Positions 8,996 through 16,920 of a stretch of 64,000 bases of DNA are shown piece after piece. The translations under genes were made by a program, and so were the position numbers. Each line of letters begins with the position of its first letter. Within the stretch, counting starts at the first letter, position 1. The notes beneath the pieces are model-generated. The model had not been told where the DNA came from and did no database searches. It saw only the letters and a list, made by a program, of their open reading frames with translations. Source of the stretch: Verrucomicrobiota bacterium (lineage in GTDB: Bacteria; Verrucomicrobiota; Verrucomicrobiia; Opitutales; Opitutaceae); contig JAEWQP010000006.1 of the NCBI GenBank assembly GCA_023399155.1, positions 323,556 to 387,555 of the forward strand, in the 5' to 3' direction.

Positions 8996-9688
8996 TCACT
9001 GCTGCCAGACCGTGAGGTTCGAGTAGCCGCTGCTCTGGAAGCCCTCGGTGGCCATGATCTGGTAGTTGTGATTACCCAGATTCCAGCCCCGGTTGCGCCA
9101 GCCGTTCACGTGGTTGCTGAACGTGATGGCCTGATTGCTGCCGGTCGGGCGCTTCGACGTGCGAACGCTCCAGTACTGGTAGAACGTCGCCGTGCCGATG
9201 ATCGACGGCTGGTTCACCCGCTGGGTGCGGTACAGGTCGTAGGTTCCGCCATCGCTGTTCACGGTGCCCGACGATCCGGCCCCCGGCGGACGCCAGCTGC
9301 CCCAGCTGTCCACCACATAGTATTCAATCAGCGGATTCGTCGTCCATCCGTAGAGCGTCAGGTAGGCGTTGCCGTTGGGCTGCCACGCGCCGGCATTATA
9401 ACCGACCCGGCGTGAGGAGGAGCCGGTGCTCCAGCCCTTGCCGCCGACGAAGTTGCCCGACCCGAGATTCCAGGAAACGGCGTAGTTGCCGCCGTTGCCC
9501 AGGGTCATCGAGGCCGAACCGGTGTCCTTCCAGTAGGAGTAGTAGTAGCCGCTGTGGGTGCCGGTCTGGTTGCTGTTGATCGTCTGCGCCTGCAGAGCGG
9601 GAACCGAGGCTCCGATCAATCCAGCGAGGAGCAGACCTTGGGGGATAACGCGCCGTAGCGCGGAGGTAACAAGCATGGTGTGTCTCAT
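8996..9688 (-). CDS. Endo-1,4-beta-xylanase, glycoside hydrolase family 11
   Basis: A 230-residue secreted enzyme that cleaves internal beta-1,4 bonds of xylan with retention. A signal peptide covers about residues 1-34, followed directly by a single jelly-roll GH11 domain with no carbohydrate-binding module. The catalytic nucleophile is Glu122 in LIEYYVVDSWGSWRP and the acid/base is Glu215 in MATEGFQSSG; both motifs are textbook GH11. The ATG at 9688 is preceded by a good Shine-Dalgarno sequence (GGAGAG), which decides the start. An AT-rich upstream stretch with repeated decamers (9964-9997) may carry its promoter and operator. Confidence 0.95.
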   Translation of the reverse strand: MRHTMLVTSALRRVIPQGLLLAGLIGASVPALQAQTINSNQTGTHSGYYYSYWKDTGSASMTLGNGGNYAVSWNLGSGNFVGGKGWSTGSSSRRVGYNAGAWQPNGNAYLTLYGWTTNPLIEYYVVDSWGSWRPPGAGSSGTVNSDGGTYDLYRTQRVNQPSIIGTATFYQYWSVRTSKRPTGSNQAITFSNHVNGWRNRGWNLGNHNYQIMATEGFQSSGYSNLTVWQQ

Positions 9689-9963
9689 AACTGACTCTCT
9701 CCTGACTTGCGGGTTTGTGTTTCCGGCCGACGGGATGTCGGTGGAAAGGGGGACCGAGCTGTGCGAACCGGCGCCACGTCGCTTTGCGTCGGGCGGGATT
9801 CGATGGGGAGTCGAGGCTGGCACGGTGGGACGTGCATCGGCGACGAGGGCTCGGGTGGGGTGGACGACGGGGGTGCCGGGCGGGCCGCGGGGTGTCACGC
9901 GGGCGGGGTGGGTTGCTGGCGCTGGGAATGGACCACAAGTCAATCCGCCAGTTTAGTTCCCTG

Positions 9964-9997
9964 TTAGTCTAACGGTAGCATTTTCCTCTAACGTTAG
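9964..9997. promoter_or_regulatory. Repeated decamer operator-like site upstream of GH11
   Basis: The decamer CTAACGGTAG (9969-9978) recurs as the perfect palindrome CTAACGTTAG (9988-9997), 19 bases on. The first also overlaps TTAG-T-CTAA (9964-9972). The surrounding 9950-10060 is strikingly AT-rich for this genome. Placement about 280 bases before the xylanase start suggests binding sites of a regulator, probably on two turns of one helix face. Function is inferred from pattern only. Confidence 0.4.
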
Positions 9998-10271
9998 GGT
10001 AAATCATTTTGGGCGATGTATAAACAGCATATAAATAGCGAGTTGCAAAACACGCCTAATCAGTGCCAAGGTGAGCGCCCCGATTCCCCAATCGGAAGCC
10101 CGGCTTTCAATGCCGGAAGCGATGCTAATCGCTGGGAGGCCGCGGTGATGGGCGGGGCGTCACCGGCATCGCTGCAATCTGGACTGCGTGCCGACGGGCT
10201 TTCAGACCCGGCGAAAACGAGCGTGGGCCGCGCATTTTCGAGCGGCGACGCCTCTTGGGAGACGATGCTAC

Positions 10272-10372
10272 AGCGGCTTCAGAAATGTCGTAGCCGTTTC
10301 AGACAGGCGAAACCCATCCGAACGCCTCGTAGACCAATCATCCCGCGCGGCTACGACTTTTCTGAAACGGCT
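10272..10372. repeat. 101-bp element with 25-bp inverted repeats
   Basis: The left arm (10272-10296) and right arm (10348-10372) are inverted copies matching at 22 of 25 positions. The shared core reads TTCAGAAAxGTCGTAGCCG, and the arms flank 51 bases of unrelated sequence. It abuts the stop codon of the minus-strand sensor kinase. It could be a small non-autonomous mobile element, a REP-like palindromic unit, or a very large terminator hairpin. The rest of the 684-base gap before the xylanase gene shows no gene. Confidence 0.6.
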
Positions 10373-11611
10373 CTAGCGTGCTCGGTCCGGAGGCACCCGT
10401 GGAAGCTCGAGCGCGAAGCAGCTGCCGCGGCCGGATTCACTGGAGACGTGGATCATGGATCCCAGCAGTTCGGCCGCCCGTCGCGCCACGAAAAGACCGA
10501 GCCCGACACCTGGCGCGCGTCCTTCGCCACGCTCGAAGCGTTGAAAGAGGTGCGGGATGCGCTCGGCGGCGATGCCCGGACCCGCATCGCGCACTTCGAT
10601 GCGACAACAGCCGTCGTTCAGGACTGCGGCGGAGAAGCGGATCGGCGAACCGGGGGCATGCTTGATGGCATTGCCAACGAGATTGACGAGCACGGTGCCC
10701 AGCAAATCGGGGTCCGTGGTGATGAGCAGGCCCGCCGGGCAGGTGATGGTGACGGCATCCGCGGAACCCGGGCCCTCGGAGCGAGCCTCCTCGAGCCGAC
10801 CACGGCTGGCCGAGCGGACCACACCCTGCATCAATGGAAGGAGCGCGACGGCGCGCGCCGTGAGGTTCACGCGCGTTCGTGTGCGTTCGATTTCCAGGAG
10901 CCGGGTCATCGCACTCACGGAAGAGATCATCGCTTCGCGCGCGGCCGTGATGTCACGGACGAAGTCCCGGAGCTTGCCCATGAGGCTCGGGTCCACCGAT
11001 GCGCCCGCGTCGCGCACGAGTTCGGTGCCCGTTTCATGAAGCAGGTCGAACGAGGTCATCACGCCGTTGATCTCGTTGCGCAGATCGTGGGCAAGTGAGT
11101 TGAGAAAATCGCTCAGGGCTGTGCACTCGAGCTTCAGCCGGGCTTCACGTTGCGCGGTGAAGCTCGCCACGGTCGTAGTCACGAGTCCGTCCATCGCGGC
11201 GTGGAGGGCCACGACCTCAGGGCCGCTCAATTCACGGCCCAGGCGCGTGCGTGCGTGTGTCTGCAGCGACTGCCGGACCAGGACGTACTCGGCGAGCAAC
11301 TCCTCGAGTGTGAAGCGCTGGCCATCCCGGGCCGAGGCGTGCGCCGGTCCGCAGAGTGCGAGGCGATCGGAGGCTTCCGCGGATTCCAGTGCCTGCGCGA
11401 GCGCCTGCAGCACTTCCGGAAGGTCGTCGCGCGCCGCCGCATCGTCGAGGCCGGCGGCCGATTCGATCTGCGCGCGAAGCTCCTGAACATGGCGGGCGAC
11501 GATCGCCGCAGTGGCGGCGGAGACGGCGGCACCCAACTGCGGGAAGCCGGGTTTTAGGACGGCTCGAACCTGCGGCAGGAGGGAGGCGGGAGAGGGGAAG
11601 GCTTCAGGCAT
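10373..11611 (-). CDS. Cytoplasmic sensor histidine kinase
   Basis: A 412-residue kinase without membrane segments. Residues about 1-155 form a helical N-terminal sensory domain resembling the RsbR/globin-like N-terminal domains. They are followed by the dimerisation and phosphoacceptor helix with the H-box FLNSLAHDLRNEING (His175). The ATP-binding domain has the N-box LVNLVGNAIKHAPGS, G1 DAGPGI and G2 GVGLGL. A DLRNE H-box, not HELRTP, puts it among atypical H-box kinases. No response regulator lies beside it, so its partner is elsewhere. The stop codon touches an inverted-repeat element. Confidence 0.85.
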   Translation of the reverse strand: MPEAFPSPASLLPQVRAVLKPGFPQLGAAVSAATAAIVARHVQELRAQIESAAGLDDAAARDDLPEVLQALAQALESAEASDRLALCGPAHASARDGQRFTLEELLAEYVLVRQSLQTHARTRLGRELSGPEVVALHAAMDGLVTTTVASFTAQREARLKLECTALSDFLNSLAHDLRNEINGVMTSFDLLHETGTELVRDAGASVDPSLMGKLRDFVRDITAAREAMISSVSAMTRLLEIERTRTRVNLTARAVALLPLMQGVVRSASRGRLEEARSEGPGSADAVTITCPAGLLITTDPDLLGTVLVNLVGNAIKHAPGSPIRFSAAVLNDGCCRIEVRDAGPGIAAERIPHLFQRFERGEGRAPGVGLGLFVARRAAELLGSMIHVSSESGRGSCFALELPRVPPDRAR

Positions 11612-11977
11612 GGATACGGTCTATGATTTGGAGGGAATTGCCGCCATCGCAGGAGGCCACCGGCGTCGCTGCGGCCCTGTCGGCCATCCGCGACGTGGGG
11701 TGGGTCGGCGGCGGCGTGGAAGAGTTTCCTGGCATGAGCAGGCCGCGGCGCGCGGCTCCGGCAGTATAGCGCCCGCCGGACACGCCTGTATCGGGGCGAT
11801 CCCAGGGGTTTGCCTCGGATCGCCCCTCCACCTCCTCCGGCGCGGATGGGACACCCCGCGGGCGCTCGCCCGCAGTCGCGTAACTTGGGCGCGGCACGAG
11901 ACACCGCGCTCAGCTGCCCGCGTGAGTCCCGTCCGGCCCGGGCCGGCACCGGAGCGCGTGCGGAGGATCAGACACCC
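11612..11977. other. Divergent intergenic region, kinase/TetR
   Basis: About 370 bases between the sensor kinase start (minus) and the TetR regulatory region (plus). I see no gene. Apart from the operator at its right end, it holds only GC-rich sequence without clear motifs. Confidence 0.35.
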
Positions 11978-12030
11978 TGTACAGCGTACGGGCTTGACGC
12001 GCCAGGGATGTATACGCTGTATAGGTGAGA
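11978..12030 (+). promoter_or_regulatory. tetR promoter and inverted operator; probably leaderless
   Basis: TACAGCGTA (11980-11988) and its inverse TACGCTGTA (12013-12021) sit on either side of a promoter-like TTGACG (11994-11999). An 18-base spacer follows, then TGTATA (12018-12023). The second arm overlaps the -10 box, as expected for TetR autorepression. A start of transcription 6-7 bases after the -10 would fall on or next to the ATG at 12031, so the mRNA would be leaderless; no Shine-Dalgarno precedes it. Confidence 0.55.
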
Positions 12031-12627
12031 ATGAGTTCGACCCGGAGGCAGATCGAGATCGCGGCGCTACGCCTGCTGGAAAAGGATGGGGCCGGAGCGG
12101 TCTCGATGAGGCGCGTGGCCCAGGCGGTGGGCCTCACCCCGATGGCCATCTACCACCACTTCAAGAATCGCGCGGAACTGCTCGATCGGGTGGTGGCGAC
12201 GGAGTTTTCCGCGCTGGAGGAGGCGATGACGTCGAAGAGACTGACGGGCTCCCTCGAGCGTCGGATCATGGCTGCGCTCGACATCTACGTGCTCTACGCC
12301 CTCGAGCGGCCCCGCGTGTTTGACTACCTCTTCTCGGAGGCGCGGTCCGGGGCGCGACGGTACCCGGAGGACTTTCGAGCCGGCCGGTCGCCGACTCTCA
12401 ATCGCTTCGCCTCCCTGCTGGCGGAGGGCATAGCCGCCGGGGAACTCAGATCTGGCGATCGTTGGGAACTTGCGATGCACCTGTGGGCGCAGGTCCACGG
12501 GTTCGTGATGTTGTTCCGCGCCGGGCGCTTCGACCTGACGCAGCCGGAGTTTATCAACCTCGTCCGACGTTCCATCAAGCGCCTCCTCCATGGCCTCGCG
12601 GTCCCTGATTCTCGCGCTGCCCGCTAG
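12031..12627 (+). CDS. TetR/AcrR family transcriptional regulator
   Basis: A 198-residue repressor. The N-terminal helix-turn-helix (about residues 10-50) carries the family signature VSMRRVAQAVGLTPMAIYHH. The C-terminal ligand and dimer domain (about 75-190) has the LRSGDRWELAMHLWAQVHG stretch typical of the TetR_C subfamilies with AcrR-like partners. A GTG two codons upstream (12025) could also serve. It overlaps the next gene by 38 bases, so the two are surely co-transcribed, and the repressor probably controls that gene as well as itself through the operator before it. The ligand is unknown. Confidence 0.9.
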   Translation: MSSTRRQIEIAALRLLEKDGAGAVSMRRVAQAVGLTPMAIYHHFKNRAELLDRVVATEFSALEEAMTSKRLTGSLERRIMAALDIYVLYALERPRVFDYLFSEARSGARRYPEDFRAGRSPTLNRFASLLAEGIAAGELRSGDRWELAMHLWAQVHGFVMLFRAGRFDLTQPEFINLVRRSIKRLLHGLAVPDSRAAR

Positions 12628-14029
12628 CCTGGCCACGGGCCTGGGTTTCTGGTTCGGCACCGGCCTGGATCCGGTCTGGTGGATCACGTGGCTGGCGCCC
12701 CTGCCCGTGTTCCTGGTGGCGGCGCGTCTGTCCGCGCGGGGCGCATTCGCGATGGCATGGTTCAGCTGGGTCATCGGCGCCCTGAACATGTGGAGCTTCC
12801 TGGCCATCCTCCCCCTGGGGGTGCGGCTGCTCTTCATCCTCCTGCCCGGCGCAGCGTTTGCAGTGGGCGTCGCGGGGTTGGCCCATTTCGCCCGGAGGGG
12901 GAAGCCTGGGAGGGCGGCGCTCGCGCCGGCCGCACTGGTCACGACCTTCGAGTTCGTCCACGCCTCGGTGTCACCACATGGGACCTACGGATCGCTCGCC
13001 TACACGCAGGCAGACTGCCTGCCCGTGCTGCAACTGGCCGCGCTCGGGGGCATCTGGCCGGTCGTCTTTCTGTTGATGCTCGTTCCCGCGCTCGCGGCGC
13101 TCGCGTGTGTCCCGGGGCGGCGGCCTGGTGAGCGTATCCGTATTGGCGCTACGTGTGTGGGGCTGGCGGCCGTGGTGGCGGCCTGGGGCGCCTTGCGCCT
13201 GGGCGCACCCGCCCGGGGTGCGAGTCTCACCGTGGGACTGGTGGCATCCGACCTGCCCGAGAATCAGCCGTTTCGCGACCCGGAGGCTGCCGCCGGCGTC
13301 CTCGACCGCTATCTCGCAGCCGTGCCGCGGATGGCCGCGGCGGGGGCGGAACTGGTCCTGATGCCCGAGCACCTGCTGAGCATGCGCGAAGCGGCGCCCC
13401 AGGAAAATGCCGCGATCCTCGACCGACGGCTGCATGCGAGTGCGGATGCGAACGGTGTGGTGATCGTTATCGGTCTCGACCGCACGGCCGCCGACGGACC
13501 GACCTGGAACGAGGCGCGCCTTTATGTGCCGCGCTCGCCCGGGGCGCTGGCCTATCAGAAGCATCACCTTCTTCCCGGGCTCGAGTCGTTCTGCACGCCC
13601 GGGCAGGATCTCACGACGTTCGAATTCCGGGAAACCCGGATCGGCCTCGCCATCTGCAAAGACATGGACTTCCCGTCGACGGGCCGGGCCTATGCCCGCC
13701 GCGGGATCGATCTGTTGTGCGTGCCGGCGTTCGACTTTGTGGCGGATGCATGGCTGCACAGCCGCATGGCGGTGGTGCGCGGCGTCGAGTCGGGGTTTGC
13801 CGTGGCCCGTTCCGCCCGCTGCGGATTGTTGACGCTGAGCGACTCGTGCGGGCGGGTGCTCGCCGAAGCACGGTCCGATTCGGCCCCCTACGCAACTCTC
13901 GTCGCCGCGATCGAGCCGCAGCAAGTGCGGACCGTGTATGCGAGCCGTGGAGACTGGTTTGGGTGGACGGCGATCGGGGTGTGCCTGTGCCTGGCGGGCA
14001 CGGCGTGGCGGCGGCGCGCAACGGAGTGA
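12590..14029 (+). CDS. Apolipoprotein N-acyltransferase-like membrane protein
   Basis: A 479-residue protein with about six N-terminal membrane helices (residues 5-205) and a C-terminal nitrilase-fold (CN hydrolase) domain on the outer face, the arrangement of Lnt. The nitrilase triad is visible: Glu260 in LVLMPEHLL, Lys324 in YQKHHLLPG and Cys356 in GLAICKDMD. Lnt uses such a triad to move an acyl chain from phospholipid to the N-terminal Cys of lipoproteins. The sequence is somewhat short and divergent, and control by a TetR repressor is odd for an essential housekeeping enzyme. It may be a second, specialised Lnt-like acyltransferase. Confidence 0.75.
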   Translation: MASRSLILALPASLATGLGFWFGTGLDPVWWITWLAPLPVFLVAARLSARGAFAMAWFSWVIGALNMWSFLAILPLGVRLLFILLPGAAFAVGVAGLAHFARRGKPGRAALAPAALVTTFEFVHASVSPHGTYGSLAYTQADCLPVLQLAALGGIWPVVFLLMLVPALAALACVPGRRPGERIRIGATCVGLAAVVAAWGALRLGAPARGASLTVGLVASDLPENQPFRDPEAAAGVLDRYLAAVPRMAAAGAELVLMPEHLLSMREAAPQENAAILDRRLHASADANGVVIVIGLDRTAADGPTWNEARLYVPRSPGALAYQKHHLLPGLESFCTPGQDLTTFEFRETRIGLAICKDMDFPSTGRAYARRGIDLLCVPAFDFVADAWLHSRMAVVRGVESGFAVARSARCGLLTLSDSCGRVLAEARSDSAPYATLVAAIEPQQVRTVYASRGDWFGWTAIGVCLCLAGTAWRRRATE

Positions 14030-14174
14030 CGACGAGTCGGCCGGCGCGGCGCCGCAGGTATGAGTTCCGGGCGGGCTTGTCCTGCGATATCCCGCTCGGG
14101 CGGGCCGATCGTGTCGGCTGCGTGCCGGGTTCGAACCGGCTTGTCGGTCCGGCCGTGCGGCGCAGGCTGAGGCC

Positions 14175-15182
14175 ATGCGTATACTGCCCGTATTGGCATG
14201 TGTTTGTGCGATGATGGCCGGAACCGGTCTCATCGCGCCGGCTGGAGAGGAGCCGGTCAGCCGCTCCGGCGCCTCACGCGATCGCACCGTATCGCCGACA
14301 TCCTCGGGACAGGTCGCGCTCGCGGCCGGGCTCGAACTGCAGCGCATCGGCGACGGCGTTTACGTGATCGCGCACCGGTTCCCGTTCCTGTGCAACTCGC
14401 TCTTGGTGGAAATGGCCGATGGCACGCTGGTGCTTGCCGGCACCCCATGCACACCCGAGGCGATGCAGCATGTCCTCGATTGGACGCGCGGGCATTTCGG
14501 CGAGCGCCGGATCGTCGCGATCAACAACGGCTACCACGTGGACAATCTGGGCGGCAATCGAGCCCTGCTCGACGCCGGGATCCCGGTCCACGGGTCCGAC
14601 CTCACCGTCCGCCTGCTGGCGGAGCGCGGCGAGATCACGCGCCACGTCGTCCTGGGTTTCATTCCGGATCGGGATTCGCTCGAGTACCAGGTGCATGCCA
14701 CGCAGGAGTTCTTCCCACCCGATCACATCTTCCCGGCGAGCGAGGGTCTGACGCTCGTCTTCGGCGGCGAGGAGGTGCGCGCGATCTGCCCCGGCCCGAC
14801 CCAGGCGCCGGACAAGGTGCTCATCCATTTTCCTGGCCGCAGGTTGCTCTACGGTGGGTGTGCGGTGCTGGCCGGTACCCGTGCGGGAAATACGGCGGAG
14901 GCCGACGTCGGCCATTGGGCCGAGGCACTCCGCGGCATGCTCGACCTGCCGCTCGACGTGGTTGTGCCGGCGCATGGCGAGCGCCTCGATCCGGGGTTGC
15001 TCCAGCACACAATCGACCTGCTCGAGCGTCATGGCGCAGCGCACCGCCCAGCGCCCGATTTCCAGACGCGTCCATTGGACCCAGAGCTCACGGCAGGAGG
15101 TGCCGCGTGCAAAGCTGAAGGCTCGACGACTTGGAAGCTTCGCCGCCTCGCCCCGGAGGACTTGGTCGGAGCGAGCGCGTGA
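14175..15182 (+). CDS. Metallo-beta-lactamase-fold protein with degenerate Zn1 site
   Basis: A 335-residue exported protein (signal peptide about residues 1-22). Its core lines up with B1/B2 metallo-beta-lactamases through GVYVI, INNGYHVDNLGGN, GPTQAPDKV, LLYGGCAV and DVVVPAHGE. By that motif alignment the Zn2 ligands Asp (123), Cys (229) and His (267) are kept, and His121 remains. The first His of HxHxD is Gly119, and the His of GPGHTPD is Gln210. So it probably binds one zinc, as B2 enzymes do, or has a non-lactamase role. The C-terminal about 45 residues are an unmatched tail. Function is not assigned; drug hydrolysis is not implied. Confidence 0.75.
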   Translation: MRILPVLACVCAMMAGTGLIAPAGEEPVSRSGASRDRTVSPTSSGQVALAAGLELQRIGDGVYVIAHRFPFLCNSLLVEMADGTLVLAGTPCTPEAMQHVLDWTRGHFGERRIVAINNGYHVDNLGGNRALLDAGIPVHGSDLTVRLLAERGEITRHVVLGFIPDRDSLEYQVHATQEFFPPDHIFPASEGLTLVFGGEEVRAICPGPTQAPDKVLIHFPGRRLLYGGCAVLAGTRAGNTAEADVGHWAEALRGMLDLPLDVVVPAHGERLDPGLLQHTIDLLERHGAAHRPAPDFQTRPLDPELTAGGAACKAEGSTTWKLRRLAPEDLVGASA

Positions 15183-15336
15183 TTTCCCTTACAAGTGCCA
15201 GGTGAGCATCTCGCCGGAACGTTGTGATTTCCGTGACCGGGCGGAGGTGGGATCCTTGGGTTGATCGGCGACGCCAGGCGAAGTCTCGTAGGGATAGGTT
15301 GGATGCGCGTGGTCTACGGCGTGTATTGAAGCTCTT

Positions 15337-15450
15337 TGATAGGCCCTTCTTGAGGGCGGAACTCCCGCTCAGCTCGTCGAGAAAGGGAAAAAGAACGATT
15401 CCGAACCCGGCGGCATTCACCATTCTGCCTTCGGCATGCGCCGCCCGGCG
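15337..15450. repeat. Dispersed repeat, copy A
   Basis: This lies between the convergent ends of the lactamase-fold and kelch genes. Shared blocks with copy B (31117-31248) include GAACTCCCGCTC, GCTCGTCGAGAAAG, GAACGATTCCGA, CGGCGGCATTCACCATT and CTGCCTTCGGCAT, in the same order with small indels between them. It holds no gene. The rest of the 425-base gap (15183-15607) shows nothing else. Confidence 0.7.
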
Positions 15451-15607
15451 CGAAGGCAGGAGCCCGGCCGTCCATTGCAGAGGCTGTCGATCGTCTTGGA
15501 CCAAACCACCGATCTGATAGCACTGCATGGTCTGCTTCGTCGCGTTGAGGCGGTCGAGCGCGCTGGATCGGCGGCCGGCATTCTCCGGGGGTGCGGACGG
15601 GGTTGAG

Positions 15608-16600
15608 TCAGTCCAGGAGCGGATCGTAGACGTCGATCGTGTTGGTATACTCGGACGCCACCGCCGTGTCGCCCCTGGCGCCCGCGATGATGTAGAACCG
15701 TCCGTCTATCACGGCGCCGCCATGGTAGAAGCGCAGGTCGTCGAGGTCGGGCCGGGTGGACCATGTGTTTCCCGCGAGGTCATAGACCTCGATCGTCTTC
15801 ACAATGACGTCGTTCCAGCCACCCACCACAAACAGCCGACCTTGATGGATGCCGACGATGTGATCGCCCTTCGGGACCGGCATGGTGGTGAGGGAACGCC
15901 AGGTGGCCGTGCGGGGATCCAGAACCTCCACGAACCCGGCCGCTTTTGTCCCATCGGGGATGCCTCCCCCCACGACGTAGATGAGGTCGTCGTGGACCGC
16001 GACCGAGGGATTGAGGATGGGCTGCCGCATGTCCTCGAGGCGAGTCCAGCTGTCCGTTGTCGTGTCGTAGACCTCGATGATCGTCGCCGATTCGAGAAAG
16101 CCGCCGAACGCGTAGATCTTTCCGCCGACATGCGCGGCACGCAGACCGCCGCGCGCCACGTTGAGGGAGGCTCTGGACGTCCACGTCTCGGTCGCTGGAT
16201 CGTAGACCTCCACGCGTGCGCTCGGTCCGGAGGAATCATATCCGCCGATCACGTAGATCCTCCCGTCGACGACCGCTGAACCGAAGAAGCCGCGTGGGCT
16301 TGGCATATCGGCCTTGCGCGAGACGACGCGGCTCGCGGGATCAAAGGTCTCGATCTCCGCGAGGAGGCGATGGGACTGAGCGATCCGCGTGAACCCGCCG
16401 AAGATGATGATTCGCCCATCAACCACCTCCACCCCCGGGAAAAGGCGACTGACCCCGAGCTCAGCGACCCTGCTCCAGGCCGGATTTGGCGGCTGCGGTG
16501 AGGGCGAGCCGGCTGCCCGGGCAGTCAGGCCGTTGACCAAAACAACAAGCGCGAAGACGGCGGGGCTCCACCGTTTGGAGACAGCGCAAAGGTTCTTCAT
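15608..16600 (-). CDS. Secreted kelch-repeat beta-propeller protein
   Basis: A 330-residue exported protein: signal peptide about residues 1-29, then about six kelch blades of roughly 48 residues each. Every blade has the pattern of hydrophobic strand, double glycine (IIIFGGF, IYVIGGY, IYAFGGF, IYVVGGG, LFVVGGW), then a Tyr/Asp and a Trp (VEVYDPATETWTS and similar). Such propellers bind proteins or sugars; no catalytic residues are apparent. The ATG at 16600 is chosen because the signal peptide starts there. It is divergent from the PAS hybrid kinase. Confidence 0.88.
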   Translation of the reverse strand: MKNLCAVSKRWSPAVFALVVLVNGLTARAAGSPSPQPPNPAWSRVAELGVSRLFPGVEVVDGRIIIFGGFTRIAQSHRLLAEIETFDPASRVVSRKADMPSPRGFFGSAVVDGRIYVIGGYDSSGPSARVEVYDPATETWTSRASLNVARGGLRAAHVGGKIYAFGGFLESATIIEVYDTTTDSWTRLEDMRQPILNPSVAVHDDLIYVVGGGIPDGTKAAGFVEVLDPRTATWRSLTTMPVPKGDHIVGIHQGRLFVVGGWNDVIVKTIEVYDLAGNTWSTRPDLDDLRFYHGGAVIDGRFYIIAGARGDTAVASEYTNTIDVYDPLLD

Positions 16601-16920
16601 GGGAAGATTCGAAGGCCGATCAGGAGAGGCGAACAGCTCACCCTCCTTGATTGTCGCGAAAACGTGGGGTGTGACGCCGACCGCGTGGCGGCGAGGATGC
16701 CGCCCTTGTTCGGAACTCTCTGTTGATAGCGCACCTCGATTTCGCGGCGCGGTATCCTGCCTTGCAGCCGCCTCTCGCGGGTGCGACGGTGGAGGGCGTT
16801 TGGGACGGAACGTGCGTGCCGATCGGCGAGCCTGCGGTGGTGGGGAGCCGGCCGGGTCCGGCGGCATTTCTCATGGGCTGCGACTTGATTCGCCTTGGGC
16901 GATGGCACAGTGTGGACGCG
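16601..16920. other. Divergent intergenic region, kelch/hybrid kinase
   Basis: About 320 bases that should hold both promoters. I find no gene and no motif I would defend as a promoter or operator. Confidence 0.35.
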
